Origin: Paenibacillus amylolyticus
Lineage (GTDB): Bacteria > Bacillota > Bacilli > Paenibacillales > Paenibacillaceae
Reading direction: 5' to 3'
Length of the DNA stretch: 64,000 bases
NCBI RefSeq assembly: GCF_003719335.1
Contig: NZ_RIAS01000003.1
Location: 1 to 64,000 of the forward strand
Below are positions 18,038 through 27,521 of this stretch, one piece after another (within the stretch, counting starts at the first letter, position 1; each line of letters begins with the position of its first letter). The notes below the pieces were generated by a model. The model was given only the letters and a program-made list of their open reading frames with translations. It was not told where the DNA came from and searched no databases. The translations under genes were made by a program, and so were the position numbers.

Positions 18038-19747
18038 TTGTTCGCTCGTCTGAATGTCTTTACCAAAATTACACTGTTGTTTGTAGCATTGCTTGTCCTG
18101 GTTTTGTTTCTGTACACCTATTCAAACCGGGAAAGTGTACGGGTGATCGAACACGAAATTCAGAACAATACGATGAATCATTTGTCCACTTTTGCCGACT
18201 CTGTAGAATCCAACATTTACCAACTATCCCTCTATGGGATGTCCATTGGGCAAGATTCGAGCATACAGGAATATCAGCGGCCGGATTACAAAGATGTGCC
18301 TTATGAACGTGTCAAAGTCGGAAGTGCTATTCTTGAAAAAATGAATCTGTATAATGCAGCCAGCAAATGGCATTCCACTATCACCCTTTATTTTCCAAGG
18401 TTGCAAAAAGTCATTTCCACGGATTATTATGCTTATATCCCGTACGAAGAGGATGAATTTTCCAAGCCGCTTTCGAAATCATGGGCATATAAGCATAATC
18501 AATTTGTGTGGTACACGACCGATCCAACGACAGCGATCGACACTCCTGGGAAGTCGAGACTGATTACCAAGATCAGCTTTCCCGTGTATCATCTGACCAG
18601 CATGCTGGATCAGAACAAATTGAATAACAAAGGTGACCCTTTTATGTTCCATCCCGAGTTTGGCTTAATTAGCAACACGAGTGGAAATGGCACATTGACT
18701 GCGATTCAGTCCAAGCTGAAAGAGATGACTTTGCAGGGAAAGGGCGGATTCACCACGACGCTTGACCGTACAGAATACTATGTCTCGTACATACATTCAG
18801 ACAGTCTGGGATGGTACTATGTAGACTACGTGCCTATGCAGCAAATTTTAGGCCCGATCACAAATAGTCGGAATCTCTTCTACGCTTCCATAGCCGTTTT
18901 GATTGCTATGAGTGTTGTGGTTTTGTATGTGCTGTATCGTAGTGTGCAGCTCCCATTGCTTCAGCTCGTAAAGGGAACGAACCGTTTGTCGACTGGAGAT
19001 TTCTCCGTTCGTCTGCATCATTCGTCACGTAATGAATTCAGTTTATTGTTTGCACGATTTAACATCATGGCGCAGCGAATTCAGGAGTTGATTGAGAATG
19101 TATACGAAGAACAACTCCGAAGACGTGAAGCCACATTGAAGCAGTTGCAATCACAGATTAACCCGCATTTCCTATACAATTGCCTCTTCTACATCAAAAA
19201 TATGGCAAGGATGAAAAATGAGAAAGCCGTTGTGGCAATGGCGCTGAATTTAGGTGAGTATTATCGATACATCACCAGATCCGAGAATGATCAGGCCACC
19301 ATTAAAGAAGAGCTGACCATGGTGAAAAATTACTTGGAAATCCAGGCGCTCCGGCTGGAACGCATGCATTTTACCATCGATGTACCGGACGATATGCTGC
19401 ATAAAACGTTACCCCGTTTAAGCTTGCAACCTATCGTTGAGAACGCTATCATTCATGGCATTGAACCCCGTACCGAAGACGGTCATATCAACATAACAGG
19501 CCATCATACGGATGAAATGTGTACGATTACCGTCGAGGACAGCGGGCTGGGTATGACTGAGAATCAGATGCAAGAGTTGGTCGATAATCTTAACAAACCG
19601 CTCGATGGCAACATGGGATGCGGAACTTGGAATGTTCATCAGCGTTTGTCTTTTTTGTATGGTGAAGATGCGGGTTTAAGCTATGAACATACGCCTGGCG
19701 GAGGCGTTAAGGTAAGCATTACATGGTACAACAATATCAATGAGTAG
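18038..19747 (+). CDS. YesM-type sensor histidine kinase
   Basis: A 569-residue membrane kinase. Transmembrane spans at about 10-29 and 285-306 frame an extracellular sensor domain. A HAMP region follows (about 307-360), then the His_kinase domain with the phosphoacceptor in QINPHFLYNCLFYIKNMAR, and an HATPase domain (QPIVENAIIHGIEP; VEDSGLGM). Start TTG 18038 follows GAGGAGG with seven-base spacing. The response regulator gene begins within 10 bp. The pair sits between a binding-protein gene and the permeases and probably senses extracellular beta-glucan oligomers. Confidence 0.92.
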   Translation: MFARLNVFTKITLLFVALLVLVLFLYTYSNRESVRVIEHEIQNNTMNHLSTFADSVESNIYQLSLYGMSIGQDSSIQEYQRPDYKDVPYERVKVGSAILEKMNLYNAASKWHSTITLYFPRLQKVISTDYYAYIPYEEDEFSKPLSKSWAYKHNQFVWYTTDPTTAIDTPGKSRLITKISFPVYHLTSMLDQNKLNNKGDPFMFHPEFGLISNTSGNGTLTAIQSKLKEMTLQGKGGFTTTLDRTEYYVSYIHSDSLGWYYVDYVPMQQILGPITNSRNLFYASIAVLIAMSVVVLYVLYRSVQLPLLQLVKGTNRLSTGDFSVRLHHSSRNEFSLLFARFNIMAQRIQELIENVYEEQLRRREATLKQLQSQINPHFLYNCLFYIKNMARMKNEKAVVAMALNLGEYYRYITRSENDQATIKEELTMVKNYLEIQALRLERMHFTIDVPDDMLHKTLPRLSLQPIVENAIIHGIEPRTEDGHINITGHHTDEMCTITVEDSGLGMTENQMQELVDNLNKPLDGNMGCGTWNVHQRLSFLYGEDAGLSYEHTPGGGVKVSITWYNNINE

Positions 19748-19756
19748 GTGAAGTAC

Positions 19757-21397
19757 ATGTTACAAATTTTGTTAGTTGATGATGAACGTTCGGTTGTAGA
19801 AACGCTGGCGGAAACCATTCCGTGGGAAAGCTGCGGAATCGGCACTGTACACGAAGCCTTGTCAGGTGCCGTAGCACTGGAAATTATGGAGAATCATGAT
19901 ATTGATATCGTAATCACTGATATTCGCATGCCGGAGATGTCCGGTATTGAGTTAATCACGGCAATTCACGAAAAATGGTCGCATGTGCAGACGATTTTAC
20001 TCTCGGGCTTTGCTGACTTCGAATACGCCAAACAAGCCATGGCTCAAGAAAGCTTTGATTATTTGCTGAAGCCTGTAAGTGATGAAGATCTGATCGAAAC
20101 CGTACAGCGGCTTGTTGACCGGATCAAGCAAAAATGGGAAGCGGCGGCCTCCTATCAACGTGCCCTGCATGCATTCCAAGATAACTTGCCTTTATTGCAA
20201 TCTACGATGCTTCATGAATTGCTGACAGGAAAAACCTATTCTCCCTCCGCACTCGCAGACAAGCTGGAATTACTAGATCTGCCCTATTCGGTTGGCGAGG
20301 AACTGGGCATGCTGGTCATTCGGATGGAAGAGCATCTATCCGAGATGGCTGACCATGATCTTTCGCTGATGCAGTATGCCATTAGCAACATTATCAGCGA
20401 GGTGACGCAGCACCATTTTCATATGTGGCATACGCGGGATGTTCATGATTATCTGGTTGTGCTGGTTAGTGTCAAAAAAGGCGGCATGCATAGTGTGAGC
20501 AAAGAGGAGAAACCTCAAGCGCTACTGGAACACTACGCTGCCCAAATCCAAACAAACGTACAGTTATATTTAAAAGGGGCTATTTCAATCGCTGTGTCTC
20601 ACTGGGGCAAGTTTCCTAATGAGATTGGAGAGATTTATGAGAGTGCTGTCAGATCCATGCGGAAGCGTATGGGACATGCTCAAGGTTTGTTTATTACGGC
20701 TTCAGATGATAAGGATGTACATCCCCTCCCTGCCATCCGCTCTCTGTATAAGCCTCCAACCCTAATCAGTCTTCTGGAAGCCGGTCGCTTTGACGATGTG
20801 GAACAGAAGATTGAGGTCATTTTCGAGGAATTGCTCGAATCGGCGCAGCATCATGATATCGCAGAAACAACGATTGAGGTTTATCATGCTTTGGCTGGGG
20901 CCTTTGCTTATATCATCCACAAGAACGGAAAACAGATCTCTTCTGTCCTGCCTGCCGAAACGTATAAATACTTCCAGGCTCCAAGCTATGCTACCGCCCA
21001 GCAGTTGAAAGACTGGTCGATCCGTACACTTCATTCCATCAGTGAAGACGCAGAACAGGAGTTGAAGGACAATCACAGTACCATCGTTCGCAGCGTCAAA
21101 AGCTTTGTGGATCTGCATCTGGCTTCCGATGTCTCCTTACCGGCTATTGCCGAGCATGTCCACCTGCACCCGGTGTATCTATCCAAAGTGTATAAGGCAG
21201 AGACTGGAGAAGCGCTGACAGCCTATGTCTATCGGTTACGGATGGAAAAAGCAGCTTACTATTTGCGTTCGTCCAGCGCCAAGGTATTCGAAATTGCGGA
21301 GCTTGTGGGTTACAACAACACGGCGTATTTTATACGGGTATTTAAGAAGTTTTACGATCTGACACCGCAGGAATATAGAGAGAATCTGCCGGTGTGA
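19757..21397 (+). CDS. YesN-type response regulator with AraC DNA-binding domain
   Basis: 547 residues. The receiver domain (1-120) keeps LLVDDE, the phosphoacceptor in IVITDIRMPEMSG and the Lys in YLLKPVSDED. A long middle region typical of YesN proteins follows. The C-terminal AraC pair of helix-turn-helix motifs (about 445-545) includes LPAIAEHVHLHPVYLSKVYK and KVFEIAELVGYNNTAYFIRVFKKFYDLTPQEYRE. ATG 19757 has an AGGTG six bases upstream; GTG 19748 is possible. Likely target: the TGTTGCAATATTAG elements before the flanking transporter genes. Confidence 0.92.
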   Translation: MLQILLVDDERSVVETLAETIPWESCGIGTVHEALSGAVALEIMENHDIDIVITDIRMPEMSGIELITAIHEKWSHVQTILLSGFADFEYAKQAMAQESFDYLLKPVSDEDLIETVQRLVDRIKQKWEAAASYQRALHAFQDNLPLLQSTMLHELLTGKTYSPSALADKLELLDLPYSVGEELGMLVIRMEEHLSEMADHDLSLMQYAISNIISEVTQHHFHMWHTRDVHDYLVVLVSVKKGGMHSVSKEEKPQALLEHYAAQIQTNVQLYLKGAISIAVSHWGKFPNEIGEIYESAVRSMRKRMGHAQGLFITASDDKDVHPLPAIRSLYKPPTLISLLEAGRFDDVEQKIEVIFEELLESAQHHDIAETTIEVYHALAGAFAYIIHKNGKQISSVLPAETYKYFQAPSYATAQQLKDWSIRTLHSISEDAEQELKDNHSTIVRSVKSFVDLHLASDVSLPAIAEHVHLHPVYLSKVYKAETGEALTAYVYRLRMEKAAYYLRSSSAKVFEIAELVGYNNTAYFIRVFKKFYDLTPQEYRENLPV

Positions 21398-21399
21398 AG

Positions 21400-21441
21400 C
21401 AAAAAGGCCTCGCTGGAATGGTTTCCGGCAAGGCCTTTTCT
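21400..21441 (+). terminator. Terminator of the yesMN-type operon
   Basis: AAAAAGGCCT and AGGCCTTTT arms with a further GGAA/TTCC stem inside, directly after the stop at 21397. It is T-rich on both strands and may also serve the convergent binding-protein gene. Confidence 0.8.
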
Positions 21442-21516
21442 TTGTACTTTTTCACCTGCTTGAGCAGCTTGGTGTGAATGAAATAACGGACAAGATTTAG
21501 TTGCTTTAGCTCGTAC

Positions 21517-23202
21517 TTACTTTCCACTAGTTACAGATTGGTACCACTCATTAACTTCCTTCGTATTTTGATCTCCACCGGAAGATTTCCACTTCTCTAC
21601 AAACGTATCAAAAGCATCGATCGGAGCTTTACCATAGATGATTTGCGAGAACAGGTCCTTCTCCATTTTGGTTAAGATGTCGTTGTTCATTTGCATTGAC
21701 ATCGTTGGTGCACCAGTGAACATCTGTTTTAAAGCGATATCTTTTTGATCCTGAACAATCTTGGCCGCTTCCACCATTGGTACCGGTACGCCAGACTTAA
21801 GTTTTTTCTCGAAAGGTGTTGTTGCTTCCTCACCGTTAGCAAACTTCGCAAGCGTAGTCATGTTCAGACTCGGGATACGTGCACCATCAAACGTTAATGT
21901 GTATTTCTCAGGAGCATAACCGCCTGTCACAGCTGCATCCGTTGTTGGTTTGCCGTCTTTCATTGCCCAGTCATAACCTTCAGCGAAGCCGTATTCGAAT
22001 TCATCACCTGCTTTTGGATTTGCATAGTGATCAAACAGATAGTTTTGATAAGTGAAAAAGACTTCCGGGTTTTTCATATCTTTGTTAATAAGAACTACAC
22101 CGTTGTCGTTCGCGGTACCGCGTCTGCCTGCCTTGCCATCAGGTCCAGATGGAATCGGGTAAGCTTTGTACTCCGCTTCCGGATTGTTTTTCTTCACATC
22201 TTCGAGCGGCCATGACGGCATCCAGTGAGGCCCTACGACAATCCCTGCTTTACCTGCTGTAAACTCTTCTGCTGCTTTGGTTTCATCATATACCCCGGCT
22301 TCTTCTGGAATATACCCTTTTTTCATCCAGTCAGCCAGTGTTGCCAAAGCTTGTTTTGCTCCTGGATTTACAGAACCGTACTCCAGTTGGCCTTCTGCGT
22401 TCAGATTCCACTGATTTGGCATCGTGCCGTAGGCTCCGAAGACCCACCCAGCATCAGACATCCATGTGCTGAGCCAGTTTTTGAATCCGATGGTCAGACC
22501 GTAGGTGTCTTTTTTACCATTGCCATCCGGGTCTTTATTCGTAAACGTTTCCATAATCACTTCAAGATCAGCCAGCGTTTCAGGTGCTTTTAAATTAAAC
22601 TTCTTCATCCAATCCTCGCGAATCCACATCACCGGATCACTATTGTAGGAGTAATCCAGAATCGGAATACCAATCCGTTTACCATCCTGCATGTACGGAT
22701 ACCATACGGAAGGGTCTTCATTCACGGCAGCTTTCCAGGTATCGCTTGCGTATTTGTCAAACAATTCGCCAGCATCGACGAACTTGCCCGTTTCAATCAA
22801 CTCACGTGCCAGATTGAAATCGCCGCGATATGAGATGATGTCCGGCATTTCTGCATTGGAAGCCAGCGACAGGCGAAGCTTCGTTTCAAACGCGTTGTTG
22901 GTGGATGGTGACACCCATTGATTTTTCAATTCAATACCGAGCTTGTCTTTTGCCCATTTCGTGTGCACGTTATTGTCCTGATCTTCACCAGACTTGAATT
23001 TGATTTCGGGTCCCCAAGGACGTAAATAAGTTAGTTTTACGGGTGGATCATACTTCCCGTCCTTCAATTCCAGTGCAGCACTCGGTGTGCTTGGTGCAGC
23101 CTCTTTACTTGCTCCACTGTTACATCCGCTCAGAACTGCTGTAAGCGCCAACATTCCTGCCAAAGCCAAACCGCCAATCTTTCTTTTCTTGATTGTTCTC
23201 AA
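21517..23202 (-). CDS. Extracellular solute-binding lipoprotein (LplA type)
   Basis: The ligand-binding subunit of a CUT1 importer, 562 residues. Signal sequence and lipobox VLSGC (lipidated Cys27). Family features include LTYLRPWGPE, DIISYRGDFN, YGLTIGFKNW and repeated Trp/Tyr-rich segments. TTG 23202 follows AGGGGG with nine-base spacing; upstream ATG codons would push the signal sequence out of place. It lies on the far side of the kinase/regulator pair from its presumed permeases, which are on the same strand. A promoter at 23246-23291 shares the 14-bp element. Likely ligand (inferred from the laminarinase): beta-1,3-glucan oligosaccharide. Confidence 0.9.
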   Translation of the reverse strand: MRTIKKRKIGGLALAGMLALTAVLSGCNSGASKEAAPSTPSAALELKDGKYDPPVKLTYLRPWGPEIKFKSGEDQDNNVHTKWAKDKLGIELKNQWVSPSTNNAFETKLRLSLASNAEMPDIISYRGDFNLARELIETGKFVDAGELFDKYASDTWKAAVNEDPSVWYPYMQDGKRIGIPILDYSYNSDPVMWIREDWMKKFNLKAPETLADLEVIMETFTNKDPDGNGKKDTYGLTIGFKNWLSTWMSDAGWVFGAYGTMPNQWNLNAEGQLEYGSVNPGAKQALATLADWMKKGYIPEEAGVYDETKAAEEFTAGKAGIVVGPHWMPSWPLEDVKKNNPEAEYKAYPIPSGPDGKAGRRGTANDNGVVLINKDMKNPEVFFTYQNYLFDHYANPKAGDEFEYGFAEGYDWAMKDGKPTTDAAVTGGYAPEKYTLTFDGARIPSLNMTTLAKFANGEEATTPFEKKLKSGVPVPMVEAAKIVQDQKDIALKQMFTGAPTMSMQMNNDILTKMEKDLFSQIIYGKAPIDAFDTFVEKWKSSGGDQNTKEVNEWYQSVTSGK

Positions 23203-23245
23203 CTTGTGTGTCCCCCTGTATGTAGTGATGTTGTCTACAGAGTCC

Positions 23246-23348
23246 ATCATAATGAATGAACCATATGGATGCCCATACTAATATTGCAACATTTATTGTA
23301 TTAATTTAGGATATTAAAAAGTGAATACCGATGTTGCATTATTACAAC
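23246..23348 (-). promoter_or_regulatory. Promoter and operator region of the binding-protein gene
   Basis: TGTTGCAATATTAG (23291-23278) lies 26 bp upstream of TATGAT (23251-23246), mirroring the permease promoter. A further imperfect palindrome reading GTTGCATTATTACAAC on the plus strand (23333-23348) may be a second regulator site. Confidence 0.6.
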
Positions 23349-23373
23349 GTCTTACTTTTGTCTCTCTTACTTA

Positions 23374-23952
23374 TCAGGGGGCAAACACTTCCGGGTAATC
23401 ACTTCTCCAGGCACCCATGCAGCCAATTAAGCAAAACTTAACACATGTGATCACACTGCTGTCCTCATCCGTTTCATATTCGACTGAAATATTGATGTCA
23501 GATTTGCGCCAAGCCAGATAAGGACCGCTGCCGCCAAGCCAGTCACCTTGTTCGTAGATATCCGGTTGACCATATGCTTCAATCCATGCGTCAGGTGTTG
23601 CATTCATCGTTATACCTTTGGGCATTTGTCCGGCAAACGGTTTTTTAATTCGATCGTCCGAACCCGGTGCAAGAAAATGAACCGCTCCAATGATCCACAC
23701 ATCCGCAGGGAGATTATCACGTCCGGTTAACGTATTGATTTTGGGGGAGCGATACACATCAATACGCACAGAAGCTTTAACTGACCAGATGATGTCGTCC
23801 TGAAAAGGACCGTCTGGCTTCCCTATTTTTTTCACACCGAAAGGTTCCAGCAAGGTTTGTACGTGCTTGGCATCATATGGTTGACCTAACAGTTCGATAA
23901 ACTGCTCAGGTGATTGGTTGTTATTGGTATCGTTGTTGCTACTCATACTCAT
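23374..23952 (-). CDS. Hypothetical protein, 192 residues
   Basis: I do not recognise a family. The protein is soluble with no signal peptide. It starts with a Ser/Asn-rich segment, then PEQFIELLGQPYDAKHVQTL, a beta-rich centre (IIWSVKASVRIDVYR; DVWIIGAVHFLAPG) and ends VEYETDEDSSVITCVKFC and SDYPEVFAP. The repeat of LLGQPYDAKH and AYGQPDIYEQ suggests two related halves. ATG 23952 follows AGGATGG with six-base spacing; a longer start at 24003 is less likely. It lies between the binding-protein gene and the lichenase and has no obvious functional link to either. Confidence 0.6.
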   Translation of the reverse strand: MSMSSNNDTNNNQSPEQFIELLGQPYDAKHVQTLLEPFGVKKIGKPDGPFQDDIIWSVKASVRIDVYRSPKINTLTGRDNLPADVWIIGAVHFLAPGSDDRIKKPFAGQMPKGITMNATPDAWIEAYGQPDIYEQGDWLGGSGPYLAWRKSDINISVEYETDEDSSVITCVKFCLIGCMGAWRSDYPEVFAP

Positions 23953-24045
23953 GGTTTTCCATCCTCTCCAAGTGGAATCGTTTTTACCCTTTTCCTTCAT
24001 CATCTTACGTTTCGTTTGTTCTGTAAAGGTTGAAAATAATCATAA

Positions 24046-24083
24046 AAAACAGAGGAATGCGGAAGTAATCCGCTCCTCTGTTT
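24046..24083 (-). terminator. Terminator of bglS
   Basis: Minus strand AAACAGAGGAGCGGA-N5-TCCGC-AT-TCCTCTGTTT followed by TTTATG, 44 bp after the stop codon. Confidence 0.85.
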
Positions 24084-24126
24084 CATGCAGTTTATTGCGC
24101 TAGTCGTACGTGCCCGTGAGCTTCTG

Positions 24127-24843
24127 TTAATTACTCGTATATTTCACCCAATCATATTCGGCATGCAATGGATTAGCACCATTATAGGAACCGAGCCACC
24201 CGTCCACACCCGTTCCATTCCAGATATTCATCATAATTTTACCTGGTGTTTTCGGAATATTGGTTGTAGCTGTATGTTTCAGCACACCGTCGACGTACCA
24301 CTTGATATGACCTGGCTGCCAATCAAATGCATAGGTGTGGAATCCCTGGGATGCATCGAAACCCAGATTAACGATTTTCTCATGATTGCCAACGCCGTTC
24401 GTATAATAATTAAATTGTACTTTCGTTGTGTCTTTGCCCAGGAACTCGATATCAATCTCATCCCATTGTGTGCCATGAGCAGGACCGGTATAGGTGAAGA
24501 AAGAGGATACAATCCCTGTATTCTTAGCAGGCTTCATGCTTACTTCGTAAAGACCATACCCGTAAGTATTCGTTGACCGATATTCTCCACAATCAAACTT
24601 GTTGTTTGAAGGACTTGTCAGACTCAACCGCAGCTTGCCATCATTCGTAAAATTAGCATTATTTGCCCGCCACGTACAATTGAACATGGAACCGTTGGAA
24701 TACCCATCCGCCTTCTGCCAGGTACTTGCATTGTGATACGTCAGTGGTTCCCAAAACACCCACCCTGCGAAAGCGCTTACCGAAATAAATAATGAAACCA
24801 CTCCCGATACGATTAATGTGAACCACGTCTTCCTCTTCATCAA
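24127..24843 (-). CDS. bglS: Secreted lichenase, endo-beta-1,3-1,4-glucanase (GH16)
   Basis: Cuts beta-1,4 bonds next to beta-1,3 bonds in barley-type glucan and lichenan. The 238-residue protein matches Bacillus BglS closely through [31 protein letters not shown] and the catalytic DEIDIEFLG (nucleophile and acid/base Glu). A signal peptide of about 26 residues ends near SAFAG. The first part of the mature protein is slightly divergent ([15 protein letters not shown]). It is monocistronic, with its own terminator and an upstream cre-like site, so glucose repression is likely. Confidence 0.96.
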   Translation of the reverse strand: MMKRKTWFTLIVSGVVSLFISVSAFAGWVFWEPLTYHNASTWQKADGYSNGSMFNCTWRANNANFTNDGKLRLSLTSPSNNKFDCGEYRSTNTYGYGLYEVSMKPAKNTGIVSSFFTYTGPAHGTQWDEIDIEFLGKDTTKVQFNYYTNGVGNHEKIVNLGFDASQGFHTYAFDWQPGHIKWYVDGVLKHTATTNIPKTPGKIMMNIWNGTGVDGWLGSYNGANPLHAEYDWVKYTSN

Positions 24844-24938
24844 TACACCTCCATCTCTGATTCCAACCGGGTAAACGAATGTCTTAAAACTCCCTTTCGC
24901 TCTTGGATTATCAGTCAGTTGATCGTTTTAATCATTTT

Positions 24939-24952
24939 TAAAAGCGCTTACA
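24939..24952 (-). promoter_or_regulatory. cre-like CcpA site upstream of bglS
   Basis: TGTAAGCGCTTTTA, identical to the site at 439-452, about 100 bp before the lichenase start. Confidence 0.6.
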
Positions 24953-25035
24953 TTGGTTGGTATTTCCATTTTATATCCTTCATAAAGGGTGAACTATAGC
25001 AAAGTTTAAAGAAAACATATTCATTTTTTAAGATT

Positions 25036-25090
25036 TCTCTCCCTTTTTCGGGAGAAATGCACAAAGGCCCATTTTAAATGAACGGGCCTC
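25036..25090 (-). terminator. Tandem terminators after the xylan operon
   Basis: Two hairpins in a row: GGCCCGTTCATTTAAAATGGGCC (partly unpaired in the loop) with TTTG, then ATTTCTCCC/GGGAGAAAT. They close the operon that ends with the SUMF1-like gene. Confidence 0.65.
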
Positions 25091-25091
25091 C

Positions 25092-25934
25092 TTATTTACT
25101 ACGTACGACTCGCAATCCCTGATCGGGACCCAGGCCATTCGCATCGAATTTTCCTGGATATGAAATCTCTTCTGTATTTACACTGCTAACCCAGCCGCCT
25201 CCCTTGCTGACTCTCCAAGTGTTGTCCGGGGTTTCCGGATGGCTGTGCCAGTCCCAGCACCATTCTCTAACATTACCAGACATATCATAAATGCCTAGTT
25301 CATTGGGCTTCTGCTGACCGACTGGCTTCGTTTGATTCCGATTGTTTTCAATGGCAGGCCAGTTCCAGTCTCCTGTTAACGGTTTTTCACCGGCATTCAT
25401 CCAGTACCACGCCACTTCGTCTGGATTGTTGCTTCCGCTATAAGTAAAATTCTCACTCTTTTGTCCGCCACTTGCGGCATATTCCCATTCTTCTGCCGTT
25501 GGCAGACGATATCCATTCGCATCTTCATTGATGGTTACAGTCCATTTGACGTTATCGTTTTCATTCTTATTTTTCGTATCCATCGTTTCTTTATCAATGG
25601 TGTAATACGGTTTGAGGTTTTCCTTCATGCTACGTGCATTACAGTATTCGATTGCATCGTACCAGCTCACTCTTTCAACGGGTCGGTCTTCACCTTTAAA
25701 ACCAGAGGGATTGTCTCCCATAACGTCAGCCCATTGTTTCTGGGTTACTTCATATTTGCCGATATAAAAGTCAGACACTGTGATGTCTTTGCCGCTATAA
25801 CTGGTTTTACTGCTCTTGAATGCCCCACCCTCTACCAATACAAGATCATCGCTCACGGTTGTACTGCCACCTGTCGAACAAGCACTTAATCCAACAACCG
25901 CTGCGATGAGCAGAAATACCATCCACTTTCTCAT
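25092..25934 (-). CDS. SUMF1/formylglycine-enzyme-fold lipoprotein, probably non-catalytic
   Basis: 280 residues. Signal peptide with lipobox LSAC (Cys19), then a full FGE-sulfatase fold: VEGGAFKSSK, FYIGKYEVTQKQWADVMGDN, PVERVSWYDAIEYCNA, GYRLPTAEEWEYAASGG, YDMSGNVREWCWDW and a C-terminal GGGWVSS. True formylglycine-generating enzymes need two Cys in the last part to hold copper. Here the stretch after GGGW has none, and no sulfatase gene is nearby. I infer a binding or scaffold role on the cell surface, perhaps toward polysaccharide. It is the last gene of the esterase-xylanase operon. Confidence 0.8.
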   Translation of the reverse strand: MRKWMVFLLIAAVVGLSACSTGGSTTVSDDLVLVEGGAFKSSKTSYSGKDITVSDFYIGKYEVTQKQWADVMGDNPSGFKGEDRPVERVSWYDAIEYCNARSMKENLKPYYTIDKETMDTKNKNENDNVKWTVTINEDANGYRLPTAEEWEYAASGGQKSENFTYSGSNNPDEVAWYWMNAGEKPLTGDWNWPAIENNRNQTKPVGQQKPNELGIYDMSGNVREWCWDWHSHPETPDNTWRVSKGGGWVSSVNTEEISYPGKFDANGLGPDQGLRVVRSK

Positions 25935-26028
25935 CTGGAAGTCTCCTTTAAAACGGGAATTGATAGCAAGACAGATCCATAGACCTGCCTTGCTCGAATC
26001 TAGGCTTGAAAATAAATGATAATGACGC

Positions 26029-26661
26029 TTACCAAACAGTCACATTCGAGCTACCGCTACTTTGGTATCCTTCAGTCGCCATCACTTGATAGGACCAGCT
26101 ATTGCCCAAATACATTCCTTTGCTCGCCCACGCATTTACGTGATTTTGGAATGTAATCTGTGAGTTCACACCAATTGGACGTTTGGATTGTCTAACACTC
26201 CAGTATTGCGGGAATGTTGAATACCCATCAATGGATGGCTGATTGTATCTCATCGTTGTATAGATGTCATACGTACCACCATCACTGTTTACCGTACCTT
26301 TGTAAGTTCCTGTCGGACGGTATGTGCCCCAGTTATCTACCACATAGTACTCAATAAGTGCATTACGGGTCCAGCCATAGAACGTCAGATAGCCATTGCC
26401 GGAAGGTGAAAATACGCCAGCGTTGTAGTTAACTACACGATTAGGTGTTCCGTAAGTCCAACCTTTACCAACGACAAAATTACCTGTGTTTTGCCAAGTT
26501 ACGCTGTAATTCCCACCAGAACCGTTCACAGCATTAACGTAACCCCCGCCATCTGTCCAGTTCTGCCAGTAATCTGTAGCACCTGTCGTAGCGGCGAATA
26601 CACCAAAACTCATGGAAGCTGCAAGAACAACAGTTAACAATTTTTTACCGAATTTGAACAT
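26029..26661 (-). CDS. xynA: Endo-1,4-beta-xylanase, GH11
   Basis: A secreted 210-residue xylanase of the small GH11 beta-jelly-roll type, close to B. subtilis XynA. Signal peptide about 1-28. The catalytic pair is Glu104 in [11 protein letters not shown] and Glu197 in [11 protein letters not shown]. The residue equivalent to position 35 of the B. circulans enzyme is Asn61 ([11 protein letters not shown]), the type linked to a neutral to alkaline optimum. No binding module is attached. GGAGGG precedes the ATG. It follows the CE1-like esterase gene by 37 bp, so xylan cutting and deacylation are coexpressed. Confidence 0.96.
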   Translation of the reverse strand: MFKFGKKLLTVVLAASMSFGVFAATTGATDYWQNWTDGGGYVNAVNGSGGNYSVTWQNTGNFVVGKGWTYGTPNRVVNYNAGVFSPSGNGYLTFYGWTRNALIEYYVVDNWGTYRPTGTYKGTVNSDGGTYDIYTTMRYNQPSIDGYSTFPQYWSVRQSKRPIGVNSQITFQNHVNAWASKGMYLGNSWSYQVMATEGYQSSGSSNVTVW

Positions 26662-26698
26662 AAGGAAAACCCTCCTGATATTTTAGTTTTTTGTTTAC

Positions 26699-27499
<801 letters not shown>

Positions 27500-27521
27500 C
27501 TAGCCTCAAATCAAATTCCCG

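Noticed and set aside
25092..25934. Active formylglycine-generating enzyme
   Set aside because: The C-terminal catalytic Cys pair is absent and there is no sulfatase nearby.
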